From assembly GCA_021399435.1 (NCBI GenBank), contig JAJTUP010000013.1:1116001-1180000 (forward strand): a stretch of DNA of 64,000 bases, written 5' to 3'. The notes under the pieces are model-generated. The model saw only the letters and a program-made list of their open reading frames with translations, had not been told where the DNA came from and did no database searches. How positions within the stretch are numbered: the first letter of the stretch is position 1; the number at the start of each line of letters is the position of its first letter. The position numbers and the translations under genes were made by a program. This document shows, piece by piece, positions 13,998 to 25,443 of the stretch. This DNA comes from Diaporthe sp. PMI_573. Its lineage: Eukaryota > Ascomycota > Sordariomycetes > Diaporthales > Diaporthaceae.

Positions 13998-15798
13998 TTA
14001 CTTGTGGAGGGGTTGTGTTCCGTGGGTGGTGGGCGGGTCAAGGGGCGAGCAGGGAGGGGGTTTCGGAATTTTATAACGAGGCCAGGTACTTTGGGTATGC
14101 GGCGGGAGGAAGCGTATGACACAGGTGAGGCAATGTGCAGTCGCAATCGGATCACCGTTCTTGGATTTGTCACCACCCCCGACAGAGCAGAACGGCTACG
14201 TCGTTTGCCGGCAGCTGCCAGCCCTTTGAACGTCCCCAGGGTCCCCTCGGCTTACCTAGCTAGTCTGGCGTGCTCGGCCCCACCGCAGCATCTCAAATAC
14301 GTACGTGAAGTTCCACATCAGCGTGTGCTATCGAACTGTACATCTTATTACTCGTGTCCGGGGCAAACAACATAGACAGATGATCGAGACTCTCGATCCA
14401 TCCTCAAACAAGGCTCGTCATGGTTAAAGAAGATGTTTGTGGCGCTTCTTTCTTCCCGACGATATCTTGAAAGCCAGCGTACTCTATTCCATCAGATTTC
14501 ATCTCCGAAACGAAACCTGGAAAATGACGTAATGAACATCTCTCCGGCAGCAGTGCTGATTACAAGACACTTCTGGCCTCGCTGCGGATACCTCGCCTCA
14601 CCCTTAGGGTGATGAATGATCTGTGGGCTGTCCCTGCCTAGTAATACCATATTGATAGAATGCATACACATCAGGATCACAGATTGCCGCCGAGCTTTTA
14701 TGTCACCTCGCCTGCTGATCTCCCATGATCTTTCCTGCAGACGGCTAGACGTCTTCAGCACGCTTGCGCTGAGCACAACCAATGGATCAGGTATGCAGTC
14801 CTGGAATGCTCTGGATAGGTACACCTCCGTCCCCAGGCCGACGATCGTGCTGCAGGCGCACAGCTGGCCCCAGATCCTGGGGGGTTTGTCACCAGTCGTC
14901 TCAGGACGAAGCGAGACATTGGCATGTCTATGTTCTTCATGGAATCGAGACGGTGTCGAGTTTAATGGTGACCCCAAGTCATGGGCGTACTCGGCGTAAC
15001 CACTATGACGCTGCGCTTTTGATTCCGATGGGTCACCCAGACAAGTCCTACAGAACGTGACTGGGCAATTTTAGCTTTAATAGCCTCCTAGAAATTCTTC
15101 ACTTGCGTCCCGTCGACACCCAAATCTCTACTCGCTATGCCTTCTTACCGCCCTCGGGCCAACATTTGCACCCGTCACAGGTCCTAACCCTGACCGTTAA
15201 TCTGGTCTGACCCCTCCCCCATAGGTTGGTTGGCTTGGGCCTCCCCGTCATTGGCGACACGTTGGACCCAAGAGCCCGCAGCCTCATCCCATATCCCGTT
15301 CCTTTTTTGACCGCCAGCTTCAAAGCACCGATACCTCTCTCGACTGTTCGATTGCCGAATCAAGCATCCCGGACCAACCCAGCAGAACGAGCCCTTTTGA
15401 CCACAGCCAACAACACTGCCCTCTACAGTCAGTCGATTTCTGACATTGCGAATTTTACTTCCAACATTGGCTTTCCCCTGCGGCCCAACGCGAATTTGGA
15501 TCCTCGACGTGTTCTTGGTCCTGGCCACATGAACCGGGTCGCCGTCCTGCATTACGGCATCAACCCCACTTGGGCGCATCAACTTCGTTCGACCCGGGCT
15601 TTGGGGCGTGAAATCAAGCACGCAGCCACCATTTCACCATTCGCCGCCACCGTCAGGTAACACATCTCCAATCACTGCACCCAACGATCTTTTTTCCGGT
15701 CGAAATCCTTCGAGCGCATTCTTTTCGCGCCCAACCCCTCTCTCATTACTCCTTCTCCCGACGTCCGGCCAGTGTCCTTTTAAGGACCATCGTAACAG
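13998..15798. other. 1.8 kb intergenic region; glutaredoxin promoter and 5' part of the BAG gene
   Basis: No independent gene seen. The right end very likely contains the unresolved first exon and 5' UTR of the BAG-domain gene. One possible start is the ATG near 15531, followed by a donor near 15653 and an acceptor at 15797-15798 that keeps frame. The donor (GTCAGG) is weak, so I do not call it. Confidence 0.4.
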
Positions 15799-17079
15799 TT
15801 GCCCAAGGTGGCTTCCGGATCCTCCACCCTGGCATCCTCCGGTGCCGCCCAAATCGCCGGGCACATTGCAAACCTCACCTCCAGCCTGGTCAATCAACTG
15901 CCACCCTCCGTCCAGACCACCATCGACAGCGCCTCGCAGTACATTGAGTCGACTATAGGCGTCAACCCGACCATCTTCTACAGCAGTGCCGCCGCCGCCC
16001 TCGTACTCGGCGCGATACCCACTGTCTACGCCAAGTCCACCTTTTCAAGGTCGGACAAGGACAAAGACGCGAGCGGGAAGAAAATGTCTCGGTATGGCTG
16101 GTCATCAGGCCGTGATCGGGGTGGCCTCTCTCCCTTCAATTCGAGCTTGGGGAGAGATGGTGTGCCTGCGGTGACAGACGACGATTACAGCTACATCACA
16201 TCTGAGGACTTGGAGAATCATGGCGTGGAAGGAAGGGACTACAAGAGAGAGCCGGTCGACAGGAGCAGACACTACAACACACGATCCGCCGGTGGCCCCT
16301 CCCTAGTGATCGACGAGGACGACATTCTCCTCATCAAGAACAAGGGCGTCACCTACCCGGAACACTTCCCCGCATATAGTATCGGCGACGGCAAGCTGCT
16401 GGTGGGCGACGTGCGGGAGCGGGCGCAGATGGTCATGAAACTGTCAGACCGCAGGGCCCGCAAGATAAAGCTGCTGTACAAGGGTCGTCAGCTGAAGATC
16501 GACGACGAGCCAATATGCGAGTACTCCGTCAAGAACAACAGCGAAATCCTCGTGGTTCTTCCGGACGGCGACGATGACTCGAGCACGGAGAGCAGCGAGG
16601 AGGTTGTCGTGGTGGATAAGAACGCCGATGGTGGCCGACCCAGGAAGTCCAAGAGTGGCAAGAAGAGGAGAAGCAAGAAGAAGGACAGAAGCAGCACCAG
16701 TCCCCGCGACAGCGGTCTCGAGGTCCCCAGAAATGACGGCGCCGGCCCGAGCAGGCCGCAGTCCCCGGCGTCGGGCGTCTCCGGTGGCAGCGCGGCCGCG
16801 GCGCCAGGTGGGCCGATCGACAAGCTCAACACCATCAAATCACACTTCACCACCCAGCTGCTGCCGCTCTGCGTGCAGTACACCGCGAATCCGCCGTCAG
16901 ACCCAAAAAAGCGCGTGGATGAGCACCGCAGGCTGTCGGAGACGGTCATGCAGCAGGTATTGCTGAAGCTGGACGAGGTCGAGACAAACGGGGACGAGGA
17001 TGCGCGGGCCAAGAGGAAGGAGCTCGTGCGGATGGTCCAGAATGTCCTCAAGGAGCTTGACGACGCGAAGGGCTCCTGA
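15799..17079 (+). CDS. Membrane-anchored ubiquitin-like/BAG-domain co-chaperone (5' end unresolved)
   Basis: Nucleotide-exchange co-chaperone for Hsp70. The open frame gives about 426 residues. An early region (about 35-80) ends in a hydrophobic helix FYSSAAAALVLGAIPTVYA, a likely ER membrane anchor. A Ser-rich stretch with TDDDYSYITSEDLE follows, then a ubiquitin-like domain (about 200-255, IKLLYKGRQLKIDD), an acidic then Lys/Arg-rich linker (RPRKSKSGKKRRSKKKDR), and a C-terminal BAG domain (about 335-424). This order matches yeast Snl1-like and fission yeast Bag proteins. The frame has no ATG before position 16084; it opens just after TAA (15793) and CAG (15796-15798), so an upstream exon with the start is likely. 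Translation from the Met at 16084 would remove the membrane anchor, an alternative I cannot exclude. Confidence 0.85.
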   Translation: MPKVASGSSTLASSGAAQIAGHIANLTSSLVNQLPPSVQTTIDSASQYIESTIGVNPTIFYSSAAAALVLGAIPTVYAKSTFSRSDKDKDASGKKMSRYGWSSGRDRGGLSPFNSSLGRDGVPAVTDDDYSYITSEDLENHGVEGRDYKREPVDRSRHYNTRSAGGPSLVIDEDDILLIKNKGVTYPEHFPAYSIGDGKLLVGDVRERAQMVMKLSDRRARKIKLLYKGRQLKIDDEPICEYSVKNNSEILVVLPDGDDDSSTESSEEVVVVDKNADGGRPRKSKSGKKRRSKKKDRSSTSPRDSGLEVPRNDGAGPSRPQSPASGVSGGSAAAAPGGPIDKLNTIKSHFTTQLLPLCVQYTANPPSDPKKRVDEHRRLSETVMQQVLLKLDEVETNGDEDARAKRKELVRMVQNVLKELDDAKGS

Positions 17080-18328
17080 GCGTTGCTTATCTGACGGCGG
17101 AACTCAGCTCCTTGTCAGGCCGACAACGAGCGAGCTTTACAGCTGCTCAAATGCGTTTCCTGGTCGGCAAATCGGCTGGCCTGGTAGGTTTGATTTCGAC
17201 TGCAGCGGGCATTTTGATGACTGCGTGGGCATGGATAGACCGGTGGTTCCACGCGCTTGTTGTTTTAATAGATCTGTAAGATGTCTGTCTACTCTGGCAC
17301 GGCAAACACCAAAATCCGAATTTCTTACAGTCATGACAACCCAGGAGGTCGCCGCGGGGGGTATATCAGAGCATCACATGCAGGCTGCCAGGCTGCTGGT
17401 GGAGCGGCACTGAGTAGCCGCTTTTCCTTCTATATCACCGTTTTCGCGTGCCGTGGATGATTCAAAAGACTGAGCTTCTTGCTGGTGGGTGGATTGCGGA
17501 AGGCACAGAGATAGCATAGCCTTTATTTTCTTAAGCGGCGATCAGAAAGAAGTGAATATGGGTGACCAGGGCCAAACGGTCTGTCACCAATGAAGCGCGC
17601 TGGAACTGGGCATGATTCGATGGGGGCTTTGATAGAAACGCAATGCATTATGTTAGACTGTGCAACCATGTGCCAGAAGCTTATCGAGTGTGCTCAGGGT
17701 GCCTATTATTCATCCGCCGAGCTCCCTCTCAACAACGACGTCTTGCTGAAGAAATCCCCGGCGTGGGGCAGTTCTCTAAAGCAATGGTCGGGTGTTCAAA
17801 GTTATAAGTCTGCAGTTAAACCTGCCATTCCACCAAAGAAATACGCTCAGAATGGCAACCGATCGCCGTCTCAGTCTCGGTGGGTGATATGGACAGGCGT
17901 GTCGCATCGTACAGCCGCAGCCGTAGACGTCGTAAAAAGCGGGTTTCCCAATGTCGCTCCCCGTCGCTCCCTGTCGCTCCCTGTCGCTCCTTCCCACCCC
18001 GGATCACGTGTGTCGCTCCTGCCCTAGCCCGGTGGCCTTGACTAAGCAGCTCTGTGGGTTCTGGCCAATGACAACCGCGGACAGCCCCCAACCGACTGGG
18101 CGAAAAGTTGGTTGTGGTCGATTCCCAATTTTCGCCTTGCGACCTACAGCCAGAGTCCGATACGAAAGCGTGTGTGTGTTGACCCATCCCCAACCCAACC
18201 CATCCACCCACGAATACTAACTTCACAGGGCGACCCAACTGGCAGCTCAGTTTCTTCCTGAGCAAACGTTGATTCCCTCGTCTCCCCTTCCACAGTTCCC
18301 TTCGTGACGACGTCGACACACATTCAGA
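17080..18328. other. Intergenic region with promoter of the uL13 gene
   Basis: No gene seen. Contains four direct 10-base repeats of the type TGTCGCTCCC at 17952-17991 and a fifth related copy at 18009-18018, 310-380 bases upstream of the uL13 start. Confidence 0.5.
17952..18018 (+). repeat. 10-base direct repeats (TGTCGCTCCC) upstream of the ribosomal protein gene
   Basis: Four head-to-tail copies with one or two mismatches at exactly 10-base spacing, then a fifth partial copy about 20 bases on. The spacing equals one DNA turn, as would suit repeated binding of one factor. A role in ribosomal-protein gene expression is inference from position alone. Confidence 0.6.
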
Positions 18329-19536
18329 ATGTCCTCCTTCGAGCAGGTCGTGAGTACAATCCCTCCTCTCCCAGCCTTTTTTTTTGTCCGGACGAGGCCC
18401 CGCCGTCACCCTGTCGCCAACTGTCGCCTGGGACACGGAGGACGATGGTGGATATGATGGAACTGGCTGCGATGCATCACGGGGCTGCTGCAAGCAAACG
18501 AGGTGGGCTCGGATCGCTGGAAGACATCGGTAGAAGAGGGGGGACACACGACTATGCGACGAACCATCGAGAACTGGACGGCGGGGACTGCCTCACGACA
18601 CACAGATCATCCCACAGTCCGCGATACTGACTGTTTCTGCCTTCTTCAGGTCGTCATCGATGGCAAGGGCCACCTTCTGGGCCGTCTGGCCAGCATTGTC
18701 GCTAAGCAGCTGCTCAGCGGCCAGAAGATCGTCGTCGTCCGCACCGAGGCCCTGAACATCTCCGGAGAGTTCTTCCGTGCTAAGCGTACGTAGCCCACCC
18801 GACACACGAGACCGGAACGCCAGGATCGAGATCCACCCGACACCGACACATGACGAGGACGAGACATGTGGACGAATGCTGACGATGTGGATACAGTCAA
18901 GTACCACGCCTACCTCCGCAAGATGACCCGATACAACCCCACCCGCGGTGGTGAGCACCCCCCCCCCCTCCGATGAGACGCGACAACGCTCTCTCGCCGT
19001 TGAACAACAAGTCTGACCCTGCTGGCAGGTCCCTTCCACTTCCGCGCCCCCTCGCGTATCTTCTACAAGGCCGTCCGCGGCATGATTCCCCACAAGACCG
19101 CCCGTGGTGCCGCCGCCCTTGAGCGCCTCAAGGTCTTCGAGGGTGTCCCCCCTCCCTATGACAAGGTCAAGAAGATGGTGGTCCCCCAGGCTCTCCGCGT
19201 CCTGCGGCTGCAGCCCGGCCGCAAGTACTGCACTGTTGGCCGCCTGAGCCACGAGGTTGGCTGGAAGTACCAGGATGTTGTTGAGAGGTGCGTTCTGCTC
19301 GAAGTCTTGGTCATCGCGACTCTGGGCTACGCTGCACAGAGGCCAAGATCAAGACACCAACGGAAGTCGTGGAGGGTCGTTACTGACAATCATCTAGGCT
19401 GGAGGAGCGCAGAAAGGCCAAGGGTGCTGCCTACTACGAGCGCAAGAAGGCCGCCCGCCGACAACTCGCCGAGGGCAAGAAGAACGCCAAGGTCGATGAC
19501 AAGACGGTCAAGGCCCTCGAGGCTTACGGATACTAG
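18329..19536 (+). CDS. 60S ribosomal protein uL13 (yeast L16, mammalian L13a)
   Basis: Structural protein of the large cytosolic ribosomal subunit. Exons 18329-18349, 18650-18785, 18897-18950, 19029-19287 and 19398-19536 join in frame to 202 residues starting [20 protein letters not shown]. Clear family blocks are [16 protein letters not shown], the basic [37 protein letters not shown] and [17 protein letters not shown]. The first exon codes for only seven residues, and a 300-base first intron follows, common for fungal ribosomal-protein genes. All introns are GT-AG. I checked introns 1, 2 and 4 for snoRNA boxes and found none convincing. Certain identification. Confidence 0.97.
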
Positions 19537-22371
19537 ACGGCTTCCGTACAACCAACCTCTTTTGTGTGCTTTTTCCGTTTGGTCTTAGATCGGCGCGTGG
19601 TGGTCAATGGTCAGGGGGCATCACATCTTCATTCGCGACGGGTAGCAGGGAACTTTTAGCTGGCTTTCCCGTCGAACTTCTGGGTCCTCGATAGGGACTT
19701 ATCACCTCAAAACAAATGAGCATGCTGGGAGAAAAAGATGAAATCTTGTCCAAACAAAAAAAAAACCAACTTTCGGGATCGCCGGTTGCAAACGTGATTG
19801 GTCCTTCTTCGCCTGCGATTTGAGAGAAATGAACGTCACTAGGTCTCGTCAACGCGATCGTGAGGAGGAGGAAGCACGGAAGCCCTGTCGAAGCACCGAA
19901 GCCCTGTCGGAACTTGTTGGAGAGGTGGTGGTCGGTCGTTGGGGATACTTTTAATCGAGGGCCGGCGCAACCGCGGGCCCTCCAGAATGCAGATATATTC
20001 GGGCGGGACGGGTGATGCCTGTATCCCGCCCGTCCTGACGCCTCATGAAATCAAGAATCACAACACTCAGATGACCATCACCTCCCTCTTGTCTCGTCCG
20101 CCCGGTTGCCATCCTTTCCGTGTCCAGTTTTTGCTGTTCTAGGATCGGTCCGTCAGGACTAGGCTGTCTCAATAGTGTTCCGTTCTGTGTCGGGCTCGCC
20201 CGTGCCAGGTGCTATTGCTGGGTCACCCCGAGATCCTCCTACCTTATGTCGTGTGCTGTCCTCTTGCCTGCTCTAGCTCTTCTTCCCAGCACTGCTGTGC
20301 CTCCCGGCAGAGAGTGCCTCATCGTCCATATGGTATCTGGGTGCAGAGGTCGCCGCTACTTTGTGCAAGTGGTTGGCATTGGCTCACTGTCCAACAACCC
20401 GGCCATGTCCCTGCTAAGCCCCTTGGTCCCCACGCGTATTGTTTCTTGGACAGGGTCATGTGTTTGCACATGTCATCTGCGTAGTTTAGTCTCTGTTGAT
20501 GTTTCTGGTTTACTACAGACCACCCGCCAGTGTAGCCATATGCGCTGGTACGTTCCTGCTGGTGCTGACACTGGCGGGACTTATGGGGGAGTAACTATTG
20601 ACGGTTTTGGGGACATGAGACAGACTCGCTCGTCCTTAGACCCTTGTCGGGGACGGAGTTATCGTGCGTTTGTGGTTGGGGACAATTCCTATACTCGGAG
20701 GGGGGTGATGCTCACAATTGGGATAATCCAGTCAGTTCATGGGTAGTGACCTGGACGATGGAAGCTTATGTTCATGAGAAAATACGACAATTCATGACAT
20801 TGGCAATTTTGTGGCAAGCAACTCAGCATATGGGATGTAACAGAGTTTGTGGAGGCAGACCTGTCAATTGACAGCCTCAGGCAAATTCACCTTCTCCATA
20901 CCACTTGTATCCATTAGATGTGAAGCGAGTGGATAGAGTATGATCACTAGGATGTGGTGGACACACCGGTGTAGGTCCCTTGCGATTCATTTCGATCATT
21001 CCAAGGTTCGCTCTCCAGCCCAATGTATCTGTTCAATGCCGGCTAGCATCCCATAGTACTGCTTTTTGCCCGGTTCCCGGGGTTTCAATAATGATCGTGT
21101 AGCGCCCAGGGTAAAGTACAAGTACCTCATTCGTGACAGCTTTTGAATCGGGAACATGTCACCAGCAGGCTGGAGCATCATCACTTCCTTGTGCCAAGGC
21201 TGATCCTCCACCAATACTGATATGCACATACTAAAATGTGATCCTCCCGATGGGTTCATTATTGAGAGCCTAAGAATATTGAAACAAGTATAGCATGGTT
21301 GCAATAGAGCAGAGCTGAAATGAAAGGCACTGCGATATCTTAATTGAGCGCTCTTTGAGGATCCTCAAATTGCCTTATTCTTTTTCTCATCCCCCTACAA
21401 TAACATTCAACATGGTGCTCTATTGGCAGTACCGGGAACTGTACCTTTTCTGTTGCTTGTTCGACACGCACAAATCTCCTCCTGGATGCTCAGAGGATCC
21501 CTACTTTCAGATCAACGCGTCGGGCCTTGGGCATGCGCCGTGGAGCTATAACCATCACGAGTTGACGATCGAATATTCGCTTAAATAAACAATGTACGCC
21601 CTGTTATGCGGCCCTTAACAGTTGAAGTCAAGTGTGACACGGCCTTCTTGATATCCCTCTCCCACGCACCTACCTGCCAAGTTGCGCGTCAAGCGAACGG
21701 GCCAGACAGGCAAAATCCTTGCCAATACATCACGGCGACTGCGCACCGCAGTATTGTACAGGGTTCAGTAGAGTACAGTCGATTACTGGGAATATGGTAC
21801 AGAATTGTGGATAAACAGAGGCGCACACGACCGTGTCAGTAGTAGCACTATCCGAGGGTGACTGAAATCGGACTTTTCATGCTGAAGTCACTGGAAAATG
21901 ACCGAGAGGATGCGTCCATCCAAACCATTCATTGGACCTAAACCAAGCTTCGGCTAATTACAGGACAACACAACATCATCTGCACATGTATGGAGCCAAG
22001 TAGGACTGGAAAAAAGTCAAGTTCTCAGGGTGATATGGTCGGACCTGGATTATGCTAGACAGTTGTAGGTACAGTAGAGGTCGGACTGTGTCCAAGTGGC
22101 CGCCTATGCCAACCCGAAGACAGATCTGTTTGCGCCTCTTCAGGATACGGACTGCGTTCCCTCCCAGCTCGTCGCCGGTCCATCTGCATGTAATGAGACC
22201 ATCACTACCATCCTTCCATTTGTTCGCTTTCATTCTGTCCTAATGCACCCTTGCCTCCAGCGGTATTCCAGCGAGGTCAATCTGTCCGGGAGTATGAGTC
22301 AAAAGCCCTCCACAAACGCCGCCGCCAGACGCTCCCCGTTCACCTACCCATGTTGTATGGTGACGACCGAC
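19537..22371. other. 2.8 kb intergenic region, no supported gene
   Basis: Downstream of uL13 the sequence becomes less GC-rich. A 20-base tandem duplication (AAGCACCGAAGCCCTGTCG type) lies at 19871-19910. An open frame near 20247-20746 begins with a hydrophobic leader, but its composition and lack of any recognisable domain make it unconvincing. Nothing else seen. Confidence 0.45.
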
Positions 22372-22446
22372 TTATTTCTTGTGGTCGGGGTTCTCGCAGT
22401 TGGCGCAGGAGCAGCTGGCGCCGCAAGAGCAGTCCTTTCCGCACAT
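22372..22446 (-). CDS. Metallothionein, 24 residues, six cysteines
   Basis: Tiny metal-binding protein, below usual ORF length limits. ATG at 22446-22444, stop TAA at 22374-22372, no intron. The peptide begins MCGKDCSCGASCSC and ends NCENPDHKK. Cysteines at 2, 6, 8, 12, 14 and 17 give C-x3-C-x-C-x3-C-x-C-x2-C, and there is no aromatic residue. As far as I recall, the same spacing occurs in the 22-residue MMT1 metallothionein of Magnaporthe and, with an extra Cys, in the Neurospora copper protein. It would chelate Cu(I) or Zn(II) and protect against oxidants; MMT1 is reported to matter for Magnaporthe infection, which is family knowledge only. An AT-rich TATA-like stretch lies on the same strand at 22573-22582. 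Isolated between two long non-coding stretches. Confidence 0.85.
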   Translation of the reverse strand: MCGKDCSCGASCSCANCENPDHKK

Positions 22447-23820
22447 TCTGGCTGATTTGTGAAGCGGGGTTTCTTCGTTGAGTGATGTTTGGCGTTGATT
22501 GGAAGGTTTCTGGAAAGCTGAGTTGGTGAAGGAGAAGGAGACGAGGGATTATTCGACCGCGGGGTACGTGGCTTATTTATCTTGCTTGGCTCCTCACCAA
22601 CGCCGTCCCTAGCATCTGTCGAGTTTTACGTGACCCTGCATACTCGGCAGTCCGAGACCCAGGTGACCGACTCCCAGACTGGTGGATCGGGCCTATTGAA
22701 ATGCTCGAAAGTATGGGTAGAATGGGGTGGCAGCCAGCGCTTGAGTGGCTCCTTTCTGGCCTATTACGTTCCGCTAGTACGCCTCATGCTCCGTAATCGC
22801 CTCCACCTTTTCCGGTCTTTGTGCCAGCTGTGATGCTGCTTGCCGCTACTGTGCTGCAGGTGGGAGGGTCTAATGCACGCTCCGCTCGGGGTCGGGTGGC
22901 GACGTCTGTTATCGGCAATGACTCCGGCGCATACCGCAGAATATCTGACTCTCGCCGATGGACGACACCCGAGGCAGTCGGCATCTTATCAGTTTGAATG
23001 ACCTGTTCCATGTTACAAAGGGGCAACATGAATAGTAGAGATATTCACGGCACAGGTCAAAACAATAAGTGTCGATATTAATACTGATGTACTAGGTCTT
23101 TTTGTGCTGTGAGTTCCTGTTAGGAATCAACGTCCCGAGAAAGTCCAAGTATGTGTACGTATAAAAACCAACCCACTCCAAGTTCTCATCATGCAAACTT
23201 AGAACTCTGTTATAATTTATTAATCATTGTGCTACTTTTGCACAAAAGCATTCAGAATTTGATACCTGATTTTGTTCCGAGTCTCTTGCAAGTATGCTGA
23301 GCTTATCGGGGGAGGGACAACAGGTGTCCACTCCCTAGTGGACGTTTACATTGTTGTTATTGCCATATTAATAATCACGTCATAAGCTGGATTTGGCTCA
23401 AAACGTTGATGGTAGCTCCCCATTTCGTTGGCTCGAAAGTCGGTTCTACTTGCGATGGAGAAAATCTCAAAAACACTGGCCCTCGAGCTATTGCAATCTT
23501 GGGAATTTCAGCGCGTTCCGGCGGGGGGGTTTTCTTTTTTTCTTTTTTAGGAAACGTTTCAGCTTTTCTCGAATTTCATATTCTTTGTCCTCGAATGTCA
23601 GACATTTTGTTTCAGAATATAAGACGATCATTCTACAAATACTTCGGAACATAATATTTTCTAATACAGCTTCTTCTTTTCTACGACTCCAACCTTACAG
23701 CGCAAAAGACTGTTCTAACTAAACAGCGGAATTACCTAGGTAACTTCATCCACATACTCTTCTCACCCACTCAAAACACAGCAGCAGGGAGGGCCTCTCG
23801 CCCCAGACTCGTGCCAACAG
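22447..23820. other. Intergenic region, AT-rich in its right half
   Basis: Holds the metallothionein promoter on the left. From about 23040 to 23760 the sequence is clearly AT-richer than its surroundings, without an ORF of note, and carries a perfect 12-base palindrome TTACCTAGGTAA at 23732-23743. No gene seen. Confidence 0.45.
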
Positions 23821-25443
23821 CTACGCCTTCAACCCAGGGCTCCTACCATTGCGGTACTGCCACAGCCGGCTCAGCTCCTTAACCTTTCGTGTCATGGACT
23901 CCTTCCCGTAGCGGCCCAGCATGTCGGAGTCGAGTGACCCAGACCCAGGCTGCTGCTCGCCGCCGTCGTCATCCACTTGACCACTGCCGGAGCCGCGCTC
24001 CTCCCCCTTCGCCCCGACGGTGACCTCGCCCTCCATGAACGCATTAGTCTCGGCGCACCCGACAAGCTCCCCGTTGCGATCATTTCTCTCGAGAGGGAAC
24101 ATCGCGTTCAGGTAGTGCTGGCAGAGCAGGTGGCCCTCCTGGCCCCGGGCCGCGGAGCGGCTGAAGGCACGGCCGGCGAACACGGGGGCACGGGGGTCGG
24201 CGGCGCTCGCCGCCTTGAAGTGCAGCACCCCCCACAGCGCCACGAAGTCGGTCGAGTGGCAGTAGTGCTCGATGTGGCCGATCGCGCTGCCGCTCAGTGC
24301 GGCCGGGTTCCGACTGCTCGTCTCGCGGTCCGCCAGCGCTCTGGGCGAGGCCGGCGGCGTCGCCAGCAGCACGGGGGAAGACGGTGTTGGTGGCGTCGGC
24401 GGCGAGTTGTTCCTGGTCTCTTGGGGTTTCCCGTCGGCCGGTTTGGAAATGGATTGCGTCGTTGCCGCTGTTGCCGGCAGGCTGAGGGCTGCGTCGACTG
24501 CGGCGGCGAGGGGTTTCCTGTCTGCTTCGGCTTCTGCGGCCGCGCTGCGGAATGGATTGTTGAAATGGTTAGCAGCATTCCCAAAGGTGTAGACCTCAAG
24601 CTTGGACAGAAGGTTCTGCGGGAGCTCTTGAAGTAGCCAGTCGATGATGGCGGCGCCCTCGATGCCGCCCTGCGAGTGCAGGATGAAGACGACCTTGGTG
24701 TTCTTATCGTCGCACAGTGCCCTCTTCACCTCCACGTAGCATCGGCGTATGTCCTTAGTCGGGTAGCCGAATGTGCGCTGGACTATGCATTCCAACAGAT
24801 CAAAGACGATCCCGTAGCTTGGTTCTTGTTTGTCAGTCAAGGCGATGGCTGGGGCTGGACGATGGGCAAGCGTCACTCACGTTGGGTTATGAACGCCCAA
24901 GACTGGCCGTCCAAAGGTGAGAGCCAGCCTATCCAGGTTGCTCTTGAGCCAGTGCTCCCCGGTAGCAACACCGTTGATATACAGCCACTCTTCACGTTCA
25001 TGAACCTCCCTCCCCGCGGTGTACTTTGGGTCAGACATATGCGTCATCTTGGAGCCGTTGAGAGTCCTACAAAGGAGCAAGTTCACGGCCCAAAAAGCCC
25101 CGGCGAACACTGTCGTTACCCATAGCGGGATAAAGAACGCGACCGGGATACACATGAGGAACCCGAGCTGCATAATAATTAGAGTACCGTGAACCACAAC
25201 ACAGTATGCATTCCTCCAGCCCCATGCCAGCTCGTCGAAGTGGTTCCCGTTCCGCGGCTTCAACGGCCTGATAATAAGCGGCAGCGACCACGCGTAGTAG
25301 AAGACGTAGAAAAGGTCCCAGGCCAGAAGCTTGCTAGTTACGTCAGTGTAGTTGTATTCGTTTACTAGGCCGCCTCCGACCTTGGAACCGAAGAAATCGA
25401 TACTGCGATGTCTTGCGGTCTTTGTCCTGATAGGTTCCGCCAT
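23821..25443 (-). CDS. Fungal membrane protein with alpha/beta-hydrolase-like domain, function unknown
   Basis: Exons 25443-24881 and 24817-23821 join in frame (519 residues) across a 63-base intron. The N-terminal third has several hydrophobic segments: LLAWDLFYVFYYAW, AYCVVVHGTLIIMQLGFL and VAFFIPLWVTTVFAGAFWAV. The rest resembles a lipase-like alpha/beta hydrolase: a strand VVFIL followed by HSQGG, a nucleophile elbow with Ser near residue 236, then TFGNAANHF. A low-complexity Ala/Pro/Ser insert of about 70 residues comes next, then HYCHSTDFVALWGVLHF and GQEGHLLCQHYL, which could supply the acid and the catalytic His. Such proteins are widespread in filamentous fungi and uncharacterised as far as I know. 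I infer a membrane-bound lipid hydrolase but cannot name a substrate. Start at MAEPIRTKTARHR chosen as first ATG of the exon. Confidence 0.8.

Noticed and set aside
15226..15660. 144-codon plus-strand frame before the BAG gene
   Set aside because: No domain, biased composition, and it starts on the open flank of a likely 5' UTR; only its end might contribute a first exon.
18350..18896. Possible box C/D snoRNA in introns 1 and 2 of the uL13 gene
   Set aside because: ATGATGG- and CTGA-like words occur, but their spacing is too long in intron 1 and too short in intron 2, and no terminal stem is seen.
20247..20746. 166-codon frame starting with a hydrophobic leader (MSCAVLLPALALLP) and about ten Cys, resembling a small secreted protein
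   Set aside because: Composition after the leader is irregular, there is no Cys pattern or homology I recognise, and it lies in 3' flanking DNA. Transcript evidence would be needed.
23040..23760. AT-rich stretch considered as a RIP-mutated transposon
   Set aside because: No recognisable transposase or reverse-transcriptase frame even allowing for mutations, and no terminal repeats seen.
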